DNA of 33,605 bases from Nemertoderma westbladi (taxonomy: Eukaryota; Xenacoelomorpha; Nemertodermatida; Nemertodermatidae), in contig JAUCBJ010009050.1 in NCBI GenBank assembly GCA_032718475.1, positions 1-33,605 on the forward strand. The letters are read 5' to 3'. The translations under genes and the position numbers were made by a program. Within the stretch, counting starts at the first letter, position 1. Every line of letters begins with the position of its first letter. Positions 1 to 10,879 of the stretch are shown piece by piece. The notes below the pieces were generated by a model, which was given only the letters and a program-made list of their open reading frames with translations, did not search any database and was not told where the DNA came from.

Positions 1-2
1 AA

Positions 3-3000
3 CTAAACGCGGTTAGAGATACTCTCAAAGGTAAGACTGTTGAAATTACGAACATTTACTCCTACATAGAAACTTTGGTTGACGAAAAAGAAATTGAAAA
101 CTTAATTGATCAACAGTCAGAAATTACATTGTCTATAAATGAAACTATATCACTTATTGAGTATAAGTTACGTAGTTTGGAAACTACCGGTTGTAGTAAC
201 ATATCTAATGAACGTACTTTAGGAATTAGTTCTAAATTACCGAAGTTAACGTTAAAAGAATTTTCTGGAGGACATTTAGAATACGGTGAATGGTGGGATA
301 GTTTTGACTGTGCGGTGCATAGTAATGTAAAAGTTAGCGTTATTGACAAATTTAATTATTTGAAATCCTTTTTGACTGGAACTGCCGCAAACTGTGTAAG
401 TGGTTTAGCATTGACAACTGCCAATTACAATGAGGCCATTGACATTTTACAATCAAGGTTTGGACATAAACAGCTACGTATTAACGCCCATATGAAGAGA
501 ATAATAAATCTACAGGTAGCTTGTATGAAAGTGGACGATTTAAGAAAATTGTATGATGAAGTCAATATTCAGATTAGAGGACTAATGACACTTGGTCTAT
601 CAAGTGATACATATGGGGCCCTGCTTGTTGCCATCTTAGTGTCAAAATTGCCGGAAGAAATTATTTTAGAAATTTCGCGTGTTGAGAAGGGCGAAATTTG
701 GGATATAAACGTTGTATTAAAAACATTAAGGGAAGAAGTTGAGGCAAGAGAGATTGCAGCACAACAACAGGAAAAAACAGATGTAAAACAGGCAGCCTGG
801 AAAAGCTTCAATGGTGAAATTGGTACAGCATCGGCATTGTTAGAAAATAGCAATTCAAGATTTAAACCCGCTGTTGCTAGATATACACGTAGGCCGGATA
901 ATTGTGTGTATTGCGACAAAGCACATCGCAGTACTGATTGCGAACAATTCTATAATATGCAAAGCCGAATTGTGCGGTTGCAGCAATTAAATAAATGTTT
1001 TTCTTGTTTGGGGGAGGGACACATTGCTAAGGAATGTGCAAGGAAAATTAGTTGCATCATCTGCTCAAGGCCACACCATATTTCTCTGTGCAGTAGAGTT
1101 TCTGCGCCATTTTATGGAAAAGCCGATGTAAAATATAGAACAAATTATGAGCGTCAAGGTCCAGGATATAATGTTGGGTTGGTTGAAAACTATCCAATTC
1201 CAACGCCACCTAGAGGGGAGATCAAGAATGGTATATATCAAGCCACGACTAATATATTTGTTAATTCACAAAATACTGTACTACTGGCTACTGTATTAGT
1301 ATTTGTTTTCAATCCAACAAGTAACAAATATATAACAGCTCGCATGTTATTTGATGGCGGGGCGCAACAAAGTTATATTACCAACAAATTAAGCCATAAA
1401 CTAGATCTGAAATCAGATAAAGAAATAACTTTAAAAACTGGCGTATTCAACAGTAAGGATAGACGCACCACTCAACACAAGGTTGTGACTGTTGCAGTAT
1501 CAGATTTAAATAAATCACATATGATGTATCTCACACTTCTTTCTACGGACACTATATGCGCACCACTTGAACCAATCTCTGTGGACATTTCAGACATCCC
1601 TTATTACGACCAATCTCAATTTACTGATGTACCAGCAGGTGAAAGTAGAGAAGTTGATATATTAATCGGAGGCGATTATATATATCAACTAACAAAAGGC
1701 CATAGAACCATAAATGAATCTGGATGCGGTCCAGCCATTATTGAAACTAAGTTTGGTAGTGCTGTAGCTGGGCCTATAAAAATAAGTAAGGTCAGCGATT
1801 CCCATATATTGAATACACATACCCTATTTACATCGGCAGATGATGACGAAATAATTGATACAGTTTTCGAATGTAGTTTGGAAGAAACTTTAAATAAATT
1901 TTATGAAACGGACACAAGCGGTTTGAATCCGGATTCACATTTTAACTTAGATTTTATTGAACAACCAGAGATGATCAATGGAAGATACGAAATTAAATTA
2001 CCATGGATTTCATCGCAAAAGGCTAATTTGCCTAATAATTATTACCTAGCTGAGCGTAGGTACGAAACTCTATTAAAGAAGATGCAAAAACAACCCAAAC
2101 TACTAGAACAATACCAATATAAAATACGAGAGCAATTAGAAAATGGGATCATTGAAAGGGTAGACATCAATTCACAAACAACGAATGCAGTACATTATTT
2201 GTCTCATTTTGGGGTAGTTAGAGAAAATAATGAAACCACAAAACTACGTATTGTATACAATGCTTCAGCGAAACAATCAAGCGCCCATCTGTCCTTAAAT
2301 GAGTGTCTCTATAAGGGCCCGGTATTGCTGCCATACATACTACAAGTATTAATTCGTTTTAGAAGTTTTAAGGTCGCACTTATTGCAGATATTGCACAAG
2401 CTTACTTACAAATCAGTGTCAATGAATGCGACAGGGATGTGTTGAGATTTATTTGGACTGATTTTAATAATCAGCCACCAACGAAAGTTGTATATCGTTT
2501 TTGCAGGTTGCCTTTCGGAATAATAAGTAGCCAAGCTATTTTGATGGTTGTAATAATGTTGCATTTAAGGAAGTATAGTGATATATACCCGGAGATAGTA
2601 AAAGATATAGAAGATTCTCTTTACAGCGATAACTTAGCAACTGGAGCATTTGATATGTATGATGCAATGCAACGGTATCGATTAATACGAATGATGTTTA
2701 AACAGGGTGGATTTGACATGGTAAAATGGAAAACTAATGATGTTGAACTGCAAGCAATGATTGATTGCTGTGAAGGTTCAGATAAGAAAGTTACGAGTAG
2801 TGAGTCGCATAAGAGTAGACCTTCAGCTGTTACAGAGGTGCTTGGTATTAGATGGGACCTTAACTCAGACTGTTACTTATTTGATTTTCGGGATGTATAT
2901 TCAACAGCACTCACGTTGCCGTTGATCCGAAGGTCAGTGCTAAAGGTTATGGCACGTATTTTCGATCCAGCAGGTTGGATCGCTCCATTTGTATCTGTTA

Positions 3001-5288
3001 TAAAAATATTATTACGTCAGATTAGTCAGAAGGCAAAAGGCGATTGGGACAAAGAGCTAGATTCTTGTGAAATTCGAACTTATAAAAGGTGGATAAATGA
3101 CCTTGTGAAATTTGATTCATTGCGTATAGACAGATGTTATTCTGTCAACAAACTGATTAGTGGTACTAACATAGAGATAGAAATTCATGGCTTTTGTGAT
3201 GCCTCACGGCAAGCATTGGGAGCATGTGTGTATATAAAGGTTTCATCAGTAGAAAAGGTTGAAGTATCACTTATCATGGCCCGAGGAAAATTAGTCCCAT
3301 TAGATAAATTGTCCTCCAAACGAATTACAATTCCTAGATTAGAACTTATGTCGGCAGAAATGTTATCTCGGGTCATAATTCATGCAATTAAACCACTTGA
3401 ATCTGTTACAAAAGTAGGTAAAATCGTATGTTGGACAGACTCGACTATTGTTTGTCATTGGATTAAAAATCCCAATAATTGGGTCAGGTTTATATCCTCA
3501 AGAATTGAACGAATCAAATTGCGGTTGCCAAATGTCCATTATTATCACTGTAATGGAGAAGAAAACCCAGCTGATTTGATAACTAGAGGAAAATATGCAG
3601 ATAGTCTTATTCAACCTTCCCCAGCCAGAAATATCTGGTGGTGTGGTCCCGAATGGGTGTCAAATGTGATAGATTATCCTTCGAAAAACATAGAGACAAG
3701 AGATATTGAGGAAGAGGCTTTTAAAGAGTTGAAGAACCCAATAGAAATGCCGTCAGTCTTACTTATCTCAAACGAAGTGCATGATTCAATAATACTTCGT
3801 TATAGCAGCTACAATAAGCTGATTCAAGTAGTGGCATGGATGTACCGTTTTGTCAATAATCTGAAGGCAAGGATAGGGAAGGATACCCCCAAACAATTAG
3901 GTGTTTTAACTATTCTGGAAAGAAGCAAAGCAAGCACTTTATGCTTAAAGGAAGTTCAAGCAGAAATGTATCCTGAAGTTGTTTCACAATTGACGACAAA
4001 ATGCGACAAAGAGCCTTATGTGAGAAACTTAATCAATCAACTTCACTTATACCTAGATGCTGAGGGCTTGATAAGATGCAAAGGCCGCATTGATATGGCA
4101 TATCAGGTGCCCACAACAGCGAAAGATCCAATACTGCTACCGAAAAAACATTATCTGACGACGTTAATCATTAGACAATGTCACGAAACAGAAGTATTAC
4201 ATGCTGGAGTTCGTGATACATTTGTGCAACTGAGAAACAAGTTTTATATACCCCAGGCCAGACAAATTATTAAGAAACAATTAAATGAATGTGTTATATG
4301 TCGCAAACAACAAGCAAAAGCATTCACACCCCCAGATACACCTTGTTTACCCCTGGATAGGGTGAGTGGAAGTCTAGCATTTAATGATGTCGGTGTGGAT
4401 ATAGCGGGGCCAATGTATGTTCGAAATAATGAACTGATTGAAAAATGCCATATTCTTCTGATTACATGTAATTCGTCTAGAGCGGTACATTTTGAATTAC
4501 AAGAAAGTATAGATGCGGAGTTTACTATCCGTGGTTTAGATAGATTCTTTGGTCGCAGGGGATATCCAGCAACAATAACTTCAGATAATGGAAGTAATTT
4601 CACAGCCAAGAAAACACAAACCCATATAGCAAATTTAAATATCAAATGGAACTTTATATGTGAACATGCCCCTTGGTGGGGAGGGTACTGGGAGCGACTA
4701 GTGCAAAGTGTGAAGAGAGCATTGAGGAAGTCGATAGGAAACGCATTATTGAATAGCGACGAGTTACATACCTTATTGATAAAAGTTGAGAGTGTAATTA
4801 ACAGTCGCCCACTAACTTACGTGTATTCAGACGAGATTTTGGAACCTCTAACTCCGTCACATTTATTAATCGGAAAGCGACTCACTGAAAGACCTGAAAC
4901 AGATAATATCAGCAGTAATAATATTAATGACGAATTGAATGCTGAGAATGTGACCCGACGCACCAAATACAAAGACCAATTGATAGATAAATTCTGGAAC
5001 ATTTGGGCTCGCGAGTATCTGACAACTCTTAGACAGCATTACTCTATTCGCCGATATCAGACACGTCAGCCGAGGGTTGGTGAGGTGGTGTTACTGGATG
5101 AAACTACTTCTAAGATCAAGAAACCGCGCCAATTATGGAAGCTAGGGATTATAGTAGAGCTCTTACATGGTCGTGATAATAGTATCAGATCTGTAAAAGT
5201 AAAAATTGCAAAAATAGGCAAAAAAATCAGCAGTATAATTATCACTCGACCTGTACAAGGACTTATCCCATTAGAAATTGACAACTAG
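3..5288 (+). CDS. BEL/Pao retrotransposon gag-pol polyprotein (5' end outside window)
   Basis: The polyprotein supplies the capsid, protease, reverse transcriptase (RT), RNase H and integrase of an LTR retrotransposon. The frame is open from base 3, so the true start lies left of the window; it stops at TAG 5286-5288. Order seen: gag; a CCHC knuckle (CX2CX4HX4C) at 996-1037 with further Cys/His clusters around it; an aspartic protease core with LFDGG near 1347-1361 instead of the usual D-T/S-G; RT with the first catalytic Asp in LIADIAQAY (Asp 2388); RNase H with FCDAS near 3193 and CWTDST near 3430; an integrase HHCC region (HAGV near 4201, CVIC near 4291) and a DDE core at Asp 4398, Asp 4584 and Glu 4692, the last two 35 residues apart. 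Domain order (protease-RT-RNase H-integrase) and the DPAGWIAPF-type segment after RT are typical of BEL/Pao. The RT box reads Y-S-D-N (2622-2633), so the second catalytic Asp is lost; the copy is probably dead despite its intact frame. It is antisense to the whirlin gene. Confidence 0.93.
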   Translation, partial: LNAVRDTLKGKTVEITNIYSYIETLVDEKEIENLIDQQSEITLSINETISLIEYKLRSLETTGCSNISNERTLGISSKLPKLTLKEFSGGHLEYGEWWDSFDCAVHSNVKVSVIDKFNYLKSFLTGTAANCVSGLALTTANYNEAIDILQSRFGHKQLRINAHMKRIINLQVACMKVDDLRKLYDEVNIQIRGLMTLGLSSDTYGALLVAILVSKLPEEIILEISRVEKGEIWDINVVLKTLREEVEAREIAAQQQEKTDVKQAAWKSFNGEIGTASALLENSNSRFKPAVARYTRRPDNCVYCDKAHRSTDCEQFYNMQSRIVRLQQLNKCFSCLGEGHIAKECARKISCIICSRPHHISLCSRVSAPFYGKADVKYRTNYERQGPGYNVGLVENYPIPTPPRGEIKNGIYQATTNIFVNSQNTVLLATVLVFVFNPTSNKYITARMLFDGGAQQSYITNKLSHKLDLKSDKEITLKTGVFNSKDRRTTQHKVVTVAVSDLNKSHMMYLTLLSTDTICAPLEPISVDISDIPYYDQSQFTDVPAGESREVDILIGGDYIYQLTKGHRTINESGCGPAIIETKFGSAVAGPIKISKVSDSHILNTHTLFTSADDDEIIDTVFECSLEETLNKFYETDTSGLNPDSHFNLDFIEQPEMINGRYEIKLPWISSQKANLPNNYYLAERRYETLLKKMQKQPKLLEQYQYKIREQLENGIIERVDINSQTTNAVHYLSHFGVVRENNETTKLRIVYNASAKQSSAHLSLNECLYKGPVLLPYILQVLIRFRSFKVALIADIAQAYLQISVNECDRDVLRFIWTDFNNQPPTKVVYRFCRLPFGIISSQAILMVVIMLHLRKYSDIYPEIVKDIEDSLYSDNLATGAFDMYDAMQRYRLIRMMFKQGGFDMVKWKTNDVELQAMIDCCEGSDKKVTSSESHKSRPSAVTEVLGIRWDLNSDCYLFDFRDVYSTALTLPLIRRSVLKVMARIFDPAGWIAPFVSVIKILLRQISQKAKGDWDKELDSCEIRTYKRWINDLVKFDSLRIDRCYSVNKLISGTNIEIEIHGFCDASRQALGACVYIKVSSVEKVEVSLIMARGKLVPLDKLSSKRITIPRLELMSAEMLSRVIIHAIKPLESVTKVGKIVCWTDSTIVCHWIKNPNNWVRFISSRIERIKLRLPNVHYYHCNGEENPADLITRGKYADSLIQPSPARNIWWCGPEWVSNVIDYPSKNIETRDIEEEAFKELKNPIEMPSVLLISNEVHDSIILRYSSYNKLIQVVAWMYRFVNNLKARIGKDTPKQLGVLTILERSKASTLCLKEVQAEMYPEVVSQLTTKCDKEPYVRNLINQLHLYLDAEGLIRCKGRIDMAYQVPTTAKDPILLPKKHYLTTLIIRQCHETEVLHAGVRDTFVQLRNKFYIPQARQIIKKQLNECVICRKQQAKAFTPPDTPCLPLDRVSGSLAFNDVGVDIAGPMYVRNNELIEKCHILLITCNSSRAVHFELQESIDAEFTIRGLDRFFGRRGYPATITSDNGSNFTAKKTQTHIANLNIKWNFICEHAPWWGGYWERLVQSVKRALRKSIGNALLNSDELHTLLIKVESVINSRPLTYVYSDEILEPLTPSHLLIGKRLTERPETDNISSNNINDELNAENVTRRTKYKDQLIDKFWNIWAREYLTTLRQHYSIRRYQTRQPRVGEVVLLDETTSKIKKPRQLWKLGIIVELLHGRDNSIRSVKVKIAKIGKKISSIIITRPVQGLIPLEIDN

Positions 5289-5470
5289 ACCTAACTGTAG
5301 GGTTGGTGTCGTGCATCAAATAAGTAACTGTGACTGTGTAACTATAAGTGAGATATTTTTGCATATAATTATTGATACAGATTTGTATTGTACAGCATTG
5401 TCACATTTATGTTTTGTCATTATTGTAACTATATTGCAGTTATTGGTGGAATGGTATAAGTTGTCGTAAT

Positions 5471-5597
5471 TGCATATTTTGTCGGGGAGTGTTAAAATCC
5501 CATAGTATACTGTACGTTAATTGAAAGACTATTTGCATATTTTGTCGGGGAGTGTGACAATCCCCATAGTATACTGTACGTTATTGAAGGACTACAT
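5471..5597 (+). repeat. Tandemly duplicated polypurine tract and 3' LTR start of the BEL element
   Basis: Two imperfect 63-bp copies (5471-5533 and from 5534) each contain GTCGGGGAG followed at once by TGT, the usual layout of a polypurine tract abutting the first bases of an LTR (TGT at 5490 and at 5553). They lie about 200 bp after the polyprotein stop, where the 3' LTR is expected. The second copy continues into the longer downstream sequence, so it may mark the true LTR start. The LTR end cannot be set because the 5' LTR is outside the window. Confidence 0.6.
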
Positions 5598-5819
5598 TGT
5601 GTAATATGTAATGTATATTGGTTGGTTAAGGCAAACAGCTGGTTATATACATTTTTGAGTTAGTGCCTTAATATTGGTGAAGTATATTAGTATTATGATG
5701 AGTATTAGTATTAGGAGTGTATAAGAATTATTGATATATGTTACTTAGTTTTTGATTATAGACATTTTGGATTGTAGAAAATTACCGAACCAGTGTTTTA
5801 TATACTTGAACTGCCACAA

Positions 5820-6470
5820 GGACTGCCCTTAGCGGTCTCGGGTCAACTGCGGCTACTACGAGCCTGAAAAGGACTCGGAACGCTGACTGCTTGACTGTGA
5901 TTTGCGACGGGAACCGACGACAGACCCCTTAGCCAAGCCGTTCTGGTTCTCGATGATCGTTCCCTTCGGGGTTCGTGAGGGGTGGAACGGACACGCGATG
6001 GGGTCGAAAGACAAAGGACTAGACTCGACTAGACTCTACTGGCCTACCGACTGTTCGGAGCAGTTTCTCGGCTGCCGAAGCGACTACGAGCCTGAAAAGG
6101 ACTCGGAAAGCCTAGGTGGTTGGGTTTCTGTGATGAACTGACGGACCCCTAGCCAAGCCGTTCTGGTTCTCGATGATCGAACCCTTCCGGGTTCGTGAGG
6201 GGTGGAACGGACACGCGAACGGGTCCACCGACACGACAGACTCCTAGCCAAGCCGTACTGGTTCTCGATGACCGAACCCTTCGGGGTTCGAGAGGGGTGG
6301 TACGGATACGCGACAGAGTCTACCGACTGGACCGACCCTTAGCCAAGCCGTGCTGGTTCTCGATGATCGTTCCCTTCGGGGTTCGTGAGGGGTGGAACGG
6401 ACACGCGACAGGGTCGACCGACACCGACACTACGGCACTAAGACTGGGACTGAGGGAAAATCTGGGGAAC
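5820..6470 (+). repeat. GC-rich imperfect tandem module, about 90-220 bp spacing
   Basis: Four clear copies of a 90-100 bp module start near 5918, 6143, 6238 and 6331. Each carries TAGCCAAGCCGT, then CTGGTTCTCGATGA, then CCCTTCGGGGTTCG and GAGGGGTGG. A second motif (CGACTACGAGCCTGAAAAGG-like) occurs near 5852 and 6080. The module is GC-rich against an AT-rich surrounding. It could be the inner part of a long BEL 3' LTR or an independent repeat. The plus-strand open frames here (5902-6141, 6195-6479) repeat with the module and show no domain I recognise. Confidence 0.6.
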
Positions 6471-6479
6471 ATTAGGTAG

Positions 6480-6797
6480 GCTAAAATTCTGAGCGAACAG
6501 TGGGTTATTAAATAATATACCGTAGGGATTTATATTATCGTGTATAATTATTGTGAATATTTGGTGTATATTGATTTGGGGAAGCCCAAAATTATTCTTA
6601 ATCAAGGTTCAACAGAGTTCAGTTACATTAAAGAGTATATCCAACTAATGCAGCTTTTCTCAACCGCAAACTTGCATCTTAGAAATATTCCCTCCCCACA
6701 ATCAATATCCGGTGACTGGCCGGGGCTCGGTGGTCTGTTAAGTCACGTCTCCAGCATCGGCGTTTTTCCCCCCCTGGTGTAGGAATAACGGCAACAG
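6480..6797. other. Unassigned sequence between BEL-linked repeats and the 38-bp array
   Basis: A plus-strand open frame of 80 codons (6540-6782) has no recognisable motif. I checked the minus strand for a further whirlin exon (second harmonin-homology domain) and found nothing convincing. By position the stretch is intron 4 of the whirlin-like gene, or its junction with the BEL insertion. Confidence 0.4.
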
Positions 6798-8023
6798 TAT
6801 AAGGTTGAGTCGTGTGCACAACTTACTTGGATTGGTATAAGGTTGGGTCGTGTGCACAACTTACTTGGATTGGTACAAGGTTGAGTCGTGTGCAGAACTT
6901 ACTTGGATTGGTACAAGGTTGAGTCGTGTGCACAACTTACTTGGATTGGTATAAGGTTGAGTCGTGTGCACAACTTACTTGGATTGGTATAAGGTTGAGT
7001 CGTGTGCACAACTTACTTGGATTGGTATAAGGTTGAGTCGTGTGCACAACTTACTTGGATTGGTACAAGGTTGAGTCGTGTGCAGAACTTACTTGGATTG
7101 GTATAAGGTTGAGTCGTGTGCACAACTTACTTGGATTGGTACAAGGTTGAGTCGTGTGCACAACTTACTTGGATTGGTATAAGGTTGAGTCGTGTGCACA
7201 ACTTACTTGGATTGGTATAAGGTTGAGTCGTGTGCACAACTTACTTGGATTGGTATAAGGTTGAGTCGTGTGCACAACTTACTTGGATTGGTATAAGGTT
7301 GAGTCGTGTGCACAACTTACTTGGATTGGTATAAGGTTGAGTCGTGTGCACAACTTACTTGGATTGGTACAAGGTTGAGTCGTGTGCAGAACTTACTTGG
7401 ATTGGTATAAGGTTGAGTCGTGTGCACAACTTACTTGGATTGGTATAAGGTTGAGTCGTGTGCACAACTTACTTGGATTGGTACAAGGTTGAGTCGTGTG
7501 CAGAACTTACTTGGATTGGTATAAGGTTGAGTCGTGTGCACAACTTACTTGGATTGGTATAAGGTTGAGTCGTGTGCACAACTTACTTGGATTGGTACAA
7601 GGTTGAGTCGTGTGCAGAACTTACTTGGATTGGTATAAGGTTGAGTCGTGTGCACAACTTACTTGGATTGGTATAAGGTTGAGTCGTGTGCACAACTTAC
7701 TTGGATTGGTACAAGGTTGAGTCGTGTGCAGAACTTACTTGGATTGGTATAAGGTTGAGTCGTGTGCACAACTTACTTGGATTGGTATAAGGTTGAGTCG
7801 TGTACACAACTTACTTAGATTGGTACAAGGTTGAGTCGTGTGCACAACTTACTTGGATTGGTACAAGGTTGAGTCGTGTGCAGAACTTACTTGGATTGGT
7901 ATAAGGTTGAGTCGTGTGCACAACTTACTTGGATTGGTATAAGGTTGAGTCGTGTACACAACTTACTTGGATTGGTATAAGGTTGAGTCGTGTACACAAC
8001 TTACTTGGATTGGTATAAGGTTG
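6798..8023. repeat. 38-bp minisatellite, about 32 units
   Basis: The plus-strand unit begins GGTATAAGGTTGAGTCGTGT and continues GCACAACTTACTTGGATT. Two main variants exist: GGTAT with GTGCACAAC, and GGTAC with GTGCAGAAC. From 7366 to 7822 the GGTAC start recurs every 114 bp exactly (7366, 7480, 7594, 7708, 7822), a three-unit higher-order repeat. Most units carry the palindrome TGTGCACA; the CAG variant breaks it. On the minus (gene) strand each unit contains GTAAGT, a strong 5' splice-site hexamer. The array ends 28 nt from the last conserved whirlin codon of exon 4. Confidence 0.95.
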
Positions 8024-8210
8024 CAATTATTTGTTCTGGAGTGCCGACAACCCACTCTATTTGCGCCATTTTTACACAGGAGTAGGGAATCTTACCAACC
8101 CGTCGAATTATAATGAGAAGTTTATGTGACCTGCTCAATTCCTCCACGGCAAGATTGTGTTCGATTTCGATAAAACTAGTTTCGTTGCAGGATATTATTT
8201 GATCTCCTCT
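8005..8210 (-). CDS. WHRN: Whirlin-like gene, exon 4 (second half of PDZ2)
   Basis: The exon encodes the second half of PDZ2, starting RGDQIISCNETSF, followed by the RVGKIP motif that also follows PDZ1 in exon 2. The acceptor is ACATTTACAG at 8212-8211 and the first codon AGA (8210-8208) is phase 0, continuing exon 3, which ends in GLE. Upstream in-frame residues belong to the intron. The 3' border is uncertain. Clear similarity to whirlin ends at the codon TGG (8054-8052), where only poor donors (GTTGTC, GTCGGC) occur. The first strong donor, AA|GTAAGT at 8004-7999, lies in the first unit of the adjoining 38-bp minisatellite and is used for the coordinates; in-frame reading past it meets TAA at once. 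Later exons are not found in the window. Confidence 0.78.
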
Positions 8211-8374
8211 CTGTAAATGTAATAATATCATTCAATTTACCAGCACTGCACATTGTAATAGGTGTACAACAACAACAAAGTCATACCAACCTTTCACAGC
8301 AGGTGCCTTGCACTGGAAATATACAGGTCAATGTCAATGCTGGACAAACTTTCAGGTAAAACAATAAGTGATAC
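8211..8374 (-). other. Whirlin intron 3, 3' part without other features
   Basis: The stretch separates the exon 4 acceptor from the 3' end of a LINE inserted in the same orientation. On the minus strand an AG preceded by TGTATATTTCC lies near 8320; I tested it as an extra exon but no continuous PDZ reading follows. Nothing else is seen. Confidence 0.4.
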
Positions 8375-10740
8375 CTAGTAGTAGTAGTTTATTGTCATAA
8401 TTAACATTCAAAGTAATATGCGGCACAAACTAACTATAAATTAACTATAAATTTTCATCAGACTTACATCAAAAACTTTAAACAATATTATCCAAAAACA
8501 CCCTGTTAATTTGACCTTTTATAATATGTACATAATATTTACTGAATCATAGGTTTTATATATTAATTAATAAACTGTATAATAAAATAAAGCACAAAAT
8601 ATAAATCTGCATATCTCCTTTAAATCGTTCTCAGTGAATAATACACCAATGTTATCAAACATTAAATGGCAAAAACGTTCTCTTAACTTCTTAGTTAAAA
8701 TGCAATTATATGAGTCTCATCCTGTATTGATTCACTATCGCAACTACAAACCCTAGTAACAGTAACCCTAGTAATCCCAGCTGGTAACTAACCTACTCCA
8801 ACGTTCGGTCTCGATACATAGGTTGTGGGACATCAAGCGAAACCTACTAAAAGCTAATCGTAGATAATCTGGAATATCAGGGGAAATGTAAATTTCAACG
8901 GGTTTCAATCTAGGGTTAAAAATAGTTCTATATGTTACAAATTTTGTAGCAGAGTCAGGTTTATCTAATACTCCGTTACGTATTGAATGAAGGGGGTCAG
9001 AGTTAGTTATTATACTCTTTAGATTTCACAAGGAGATCATAACCAGGAGTATTGTAGTCCCTACATAACTTTAGGATTGACACATAAGGAACATCTGAAT
9101 CATTAACTGTACTGTATTTAATAACAAATTGTTTACGGGAGGAGTTGACATATGAGTCAATGGGGGCAATCCTACTTCCAAACAGCACAAGGCAATGGGA
9201 GTCTGCTTACGTACACCAAGCATTGATCTAATCATACGGTGGTAAAAAACTTCAATTGGTTTAAGATTGTTTGAGAGCCATGATTCACAACCGTATAATA
9301 GAGAGGAAATAACACGAGTATCAAATACCTTCCGTTTAAAACAAAAAGGCATTTCTGAATTCTTAGCACAAAAAAATTGAAAATTTATTCGCAGTATCCT
9401 CGCAGCGGGTTAAATGTAAATTCAATACAGTAGAAATTTTACCATCCTCAGAAAAAGGGGAGCCGAGGTATGTATATGTATCACAATGTTTAACAGATAA
9501 ACCATCCTCCAATATAGTTTCTCTATCAATATTCGAACCATTTATAACAAAAAACTTGCGTTTTTTTATCGTTCACTACCATACCAAAATCTTTACAATA
9601 CGTATTCAATGCCTTTATTTTATCTATACAATTTGATCGTGTGGTGGAAAGAACCACGGTATCGTCCACTAAAAGTAGTACTGATATCAAACCCAAAAAA
9701 CCGTCAACCACAACTGAACCTTTCACTAATTTTACTAACTCTTTCACATAAATACAAAAAAGAATAATACTAGACGGCGCCCCCTGGCGGACTCCAATGG
9801 CAGTGAAGATAATGGCAGAACTTAAAATTGATTTTGTGGCACAATATAGGCCTTTTATGGCATACAACATTGAACATTACCTTTCCGCATCCCATATCCC
9901 TCAACGGTTCTAGCAATTTGTATCTGGGGACTCTGTCATAAGCTTTACTAAAGTCTACAAACACTATAAAGAGTTTATATTTCATAAATATTGCACAATC
10001 AATCAACAGCCGTATAGAGACAATTTGTTCGGTACACCCCCGACCCCCAGCTTGACACTTATCAATGTTCGACCATAACTCTAAACGTCTACTGATCAAT
10101 GTATCGTACACTTTGGCTAATGTTGACATAATTGAAATGCCGCGATAGTTATTACAATTTGACATTGCACCAGATTTAAACAACGTTACAAGTTTAGAGG
10201 TGCACCAAACGACGGGATACCAACCATGCAAAAATATTACATTAAATATCGTTAAAAATAATATCAACCAGTTACCAGGTAAAGATTTAAATAGCCCAGG
10301 CGATATACCAATATATGACTTTGAACTCTTTCTGTCACTCATTGTATTAGCTAGCTCTCGTTCCTTGAAACTGTCGTCTAAACAAGGTATGTACGGTGAA
10401 CATGGAAAAACTAATTCATCTACTGCATCGGACGTTGGCGGATTAAGTAACTTCTCATAATGTTTTTTAAACTGAAGTTCATTAGGCAGGTTACAATTTT
10501 CAGAGCTGTTATGCTGAATATTAAGGTTACCATTCCAGTCCAGGGCATTCCAAATATCTTTAGAATCTTTACCAATAAGTAAGTTCTCCCATATATTTAG
10601 GTTGTTATTACGAGATTTAACATTTACTGGTGCCTTACAAGATCTGGCCACACAAGTCTATTTTCCCAGCATTCTGCTAAAACGGATTCTAACAAACTTT
10701 TGGTATTACCTAGAGTGGGTGGTGTCATAGATTTTAACGC
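8375..10740 (-). mobile_element. Decayed non-LTR retrotransposon (LINE), 5'-truncated, RT and C-terminal part
   Basis: On the minus strand a reverse transcriptase is broken over several frames. The first block (10651 to about 9870) includes a NNYRGISI motif, a QAGGRGCTEQ motif and the catalytic FVDFSKAYD. After a frameshift the next block (9870-9526) has GVRQGAPSS and the active-site motif degraded to LVDDTVV. A third block (9352-9071) has SSLLYGCESW, and weaker frames with stops continue to about 8600. The 3' end reads AATAAA followed by (CTA)n near 8390-8378, a LINE-like tail. The 5' limit near 10740 is approximate. No endonuclease is seen. The clade cannot be fixed by eye; it is not the RTE-like family found elsewhere in the window. 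The copy sits in whirlin intron 3, in gene orientation. Confidence 0.85.
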
Positions 10741-10878
10741 ATGCCTACATACATTTAATGACAACAACAACTATAACAACAATAAGGGGTCCTCCATAAA
10801 TGATAAAATGGCGGAACGCTGGACAGCAATATCGTGACGTCACATTACAAGTTTCCGATAAAATTACTGAATATTTGA

Positions 10879-10879
10879 A

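Noticed and set aside
8240-8345. A tiny extra exon on the minus strand near 8320-8299
   Set aside because: Acceptor- and donor-like sequences exist, but no phase joins it to exon 4 with a sensible PDZ reading, and 12389-12514 supplies the missing half exactly.
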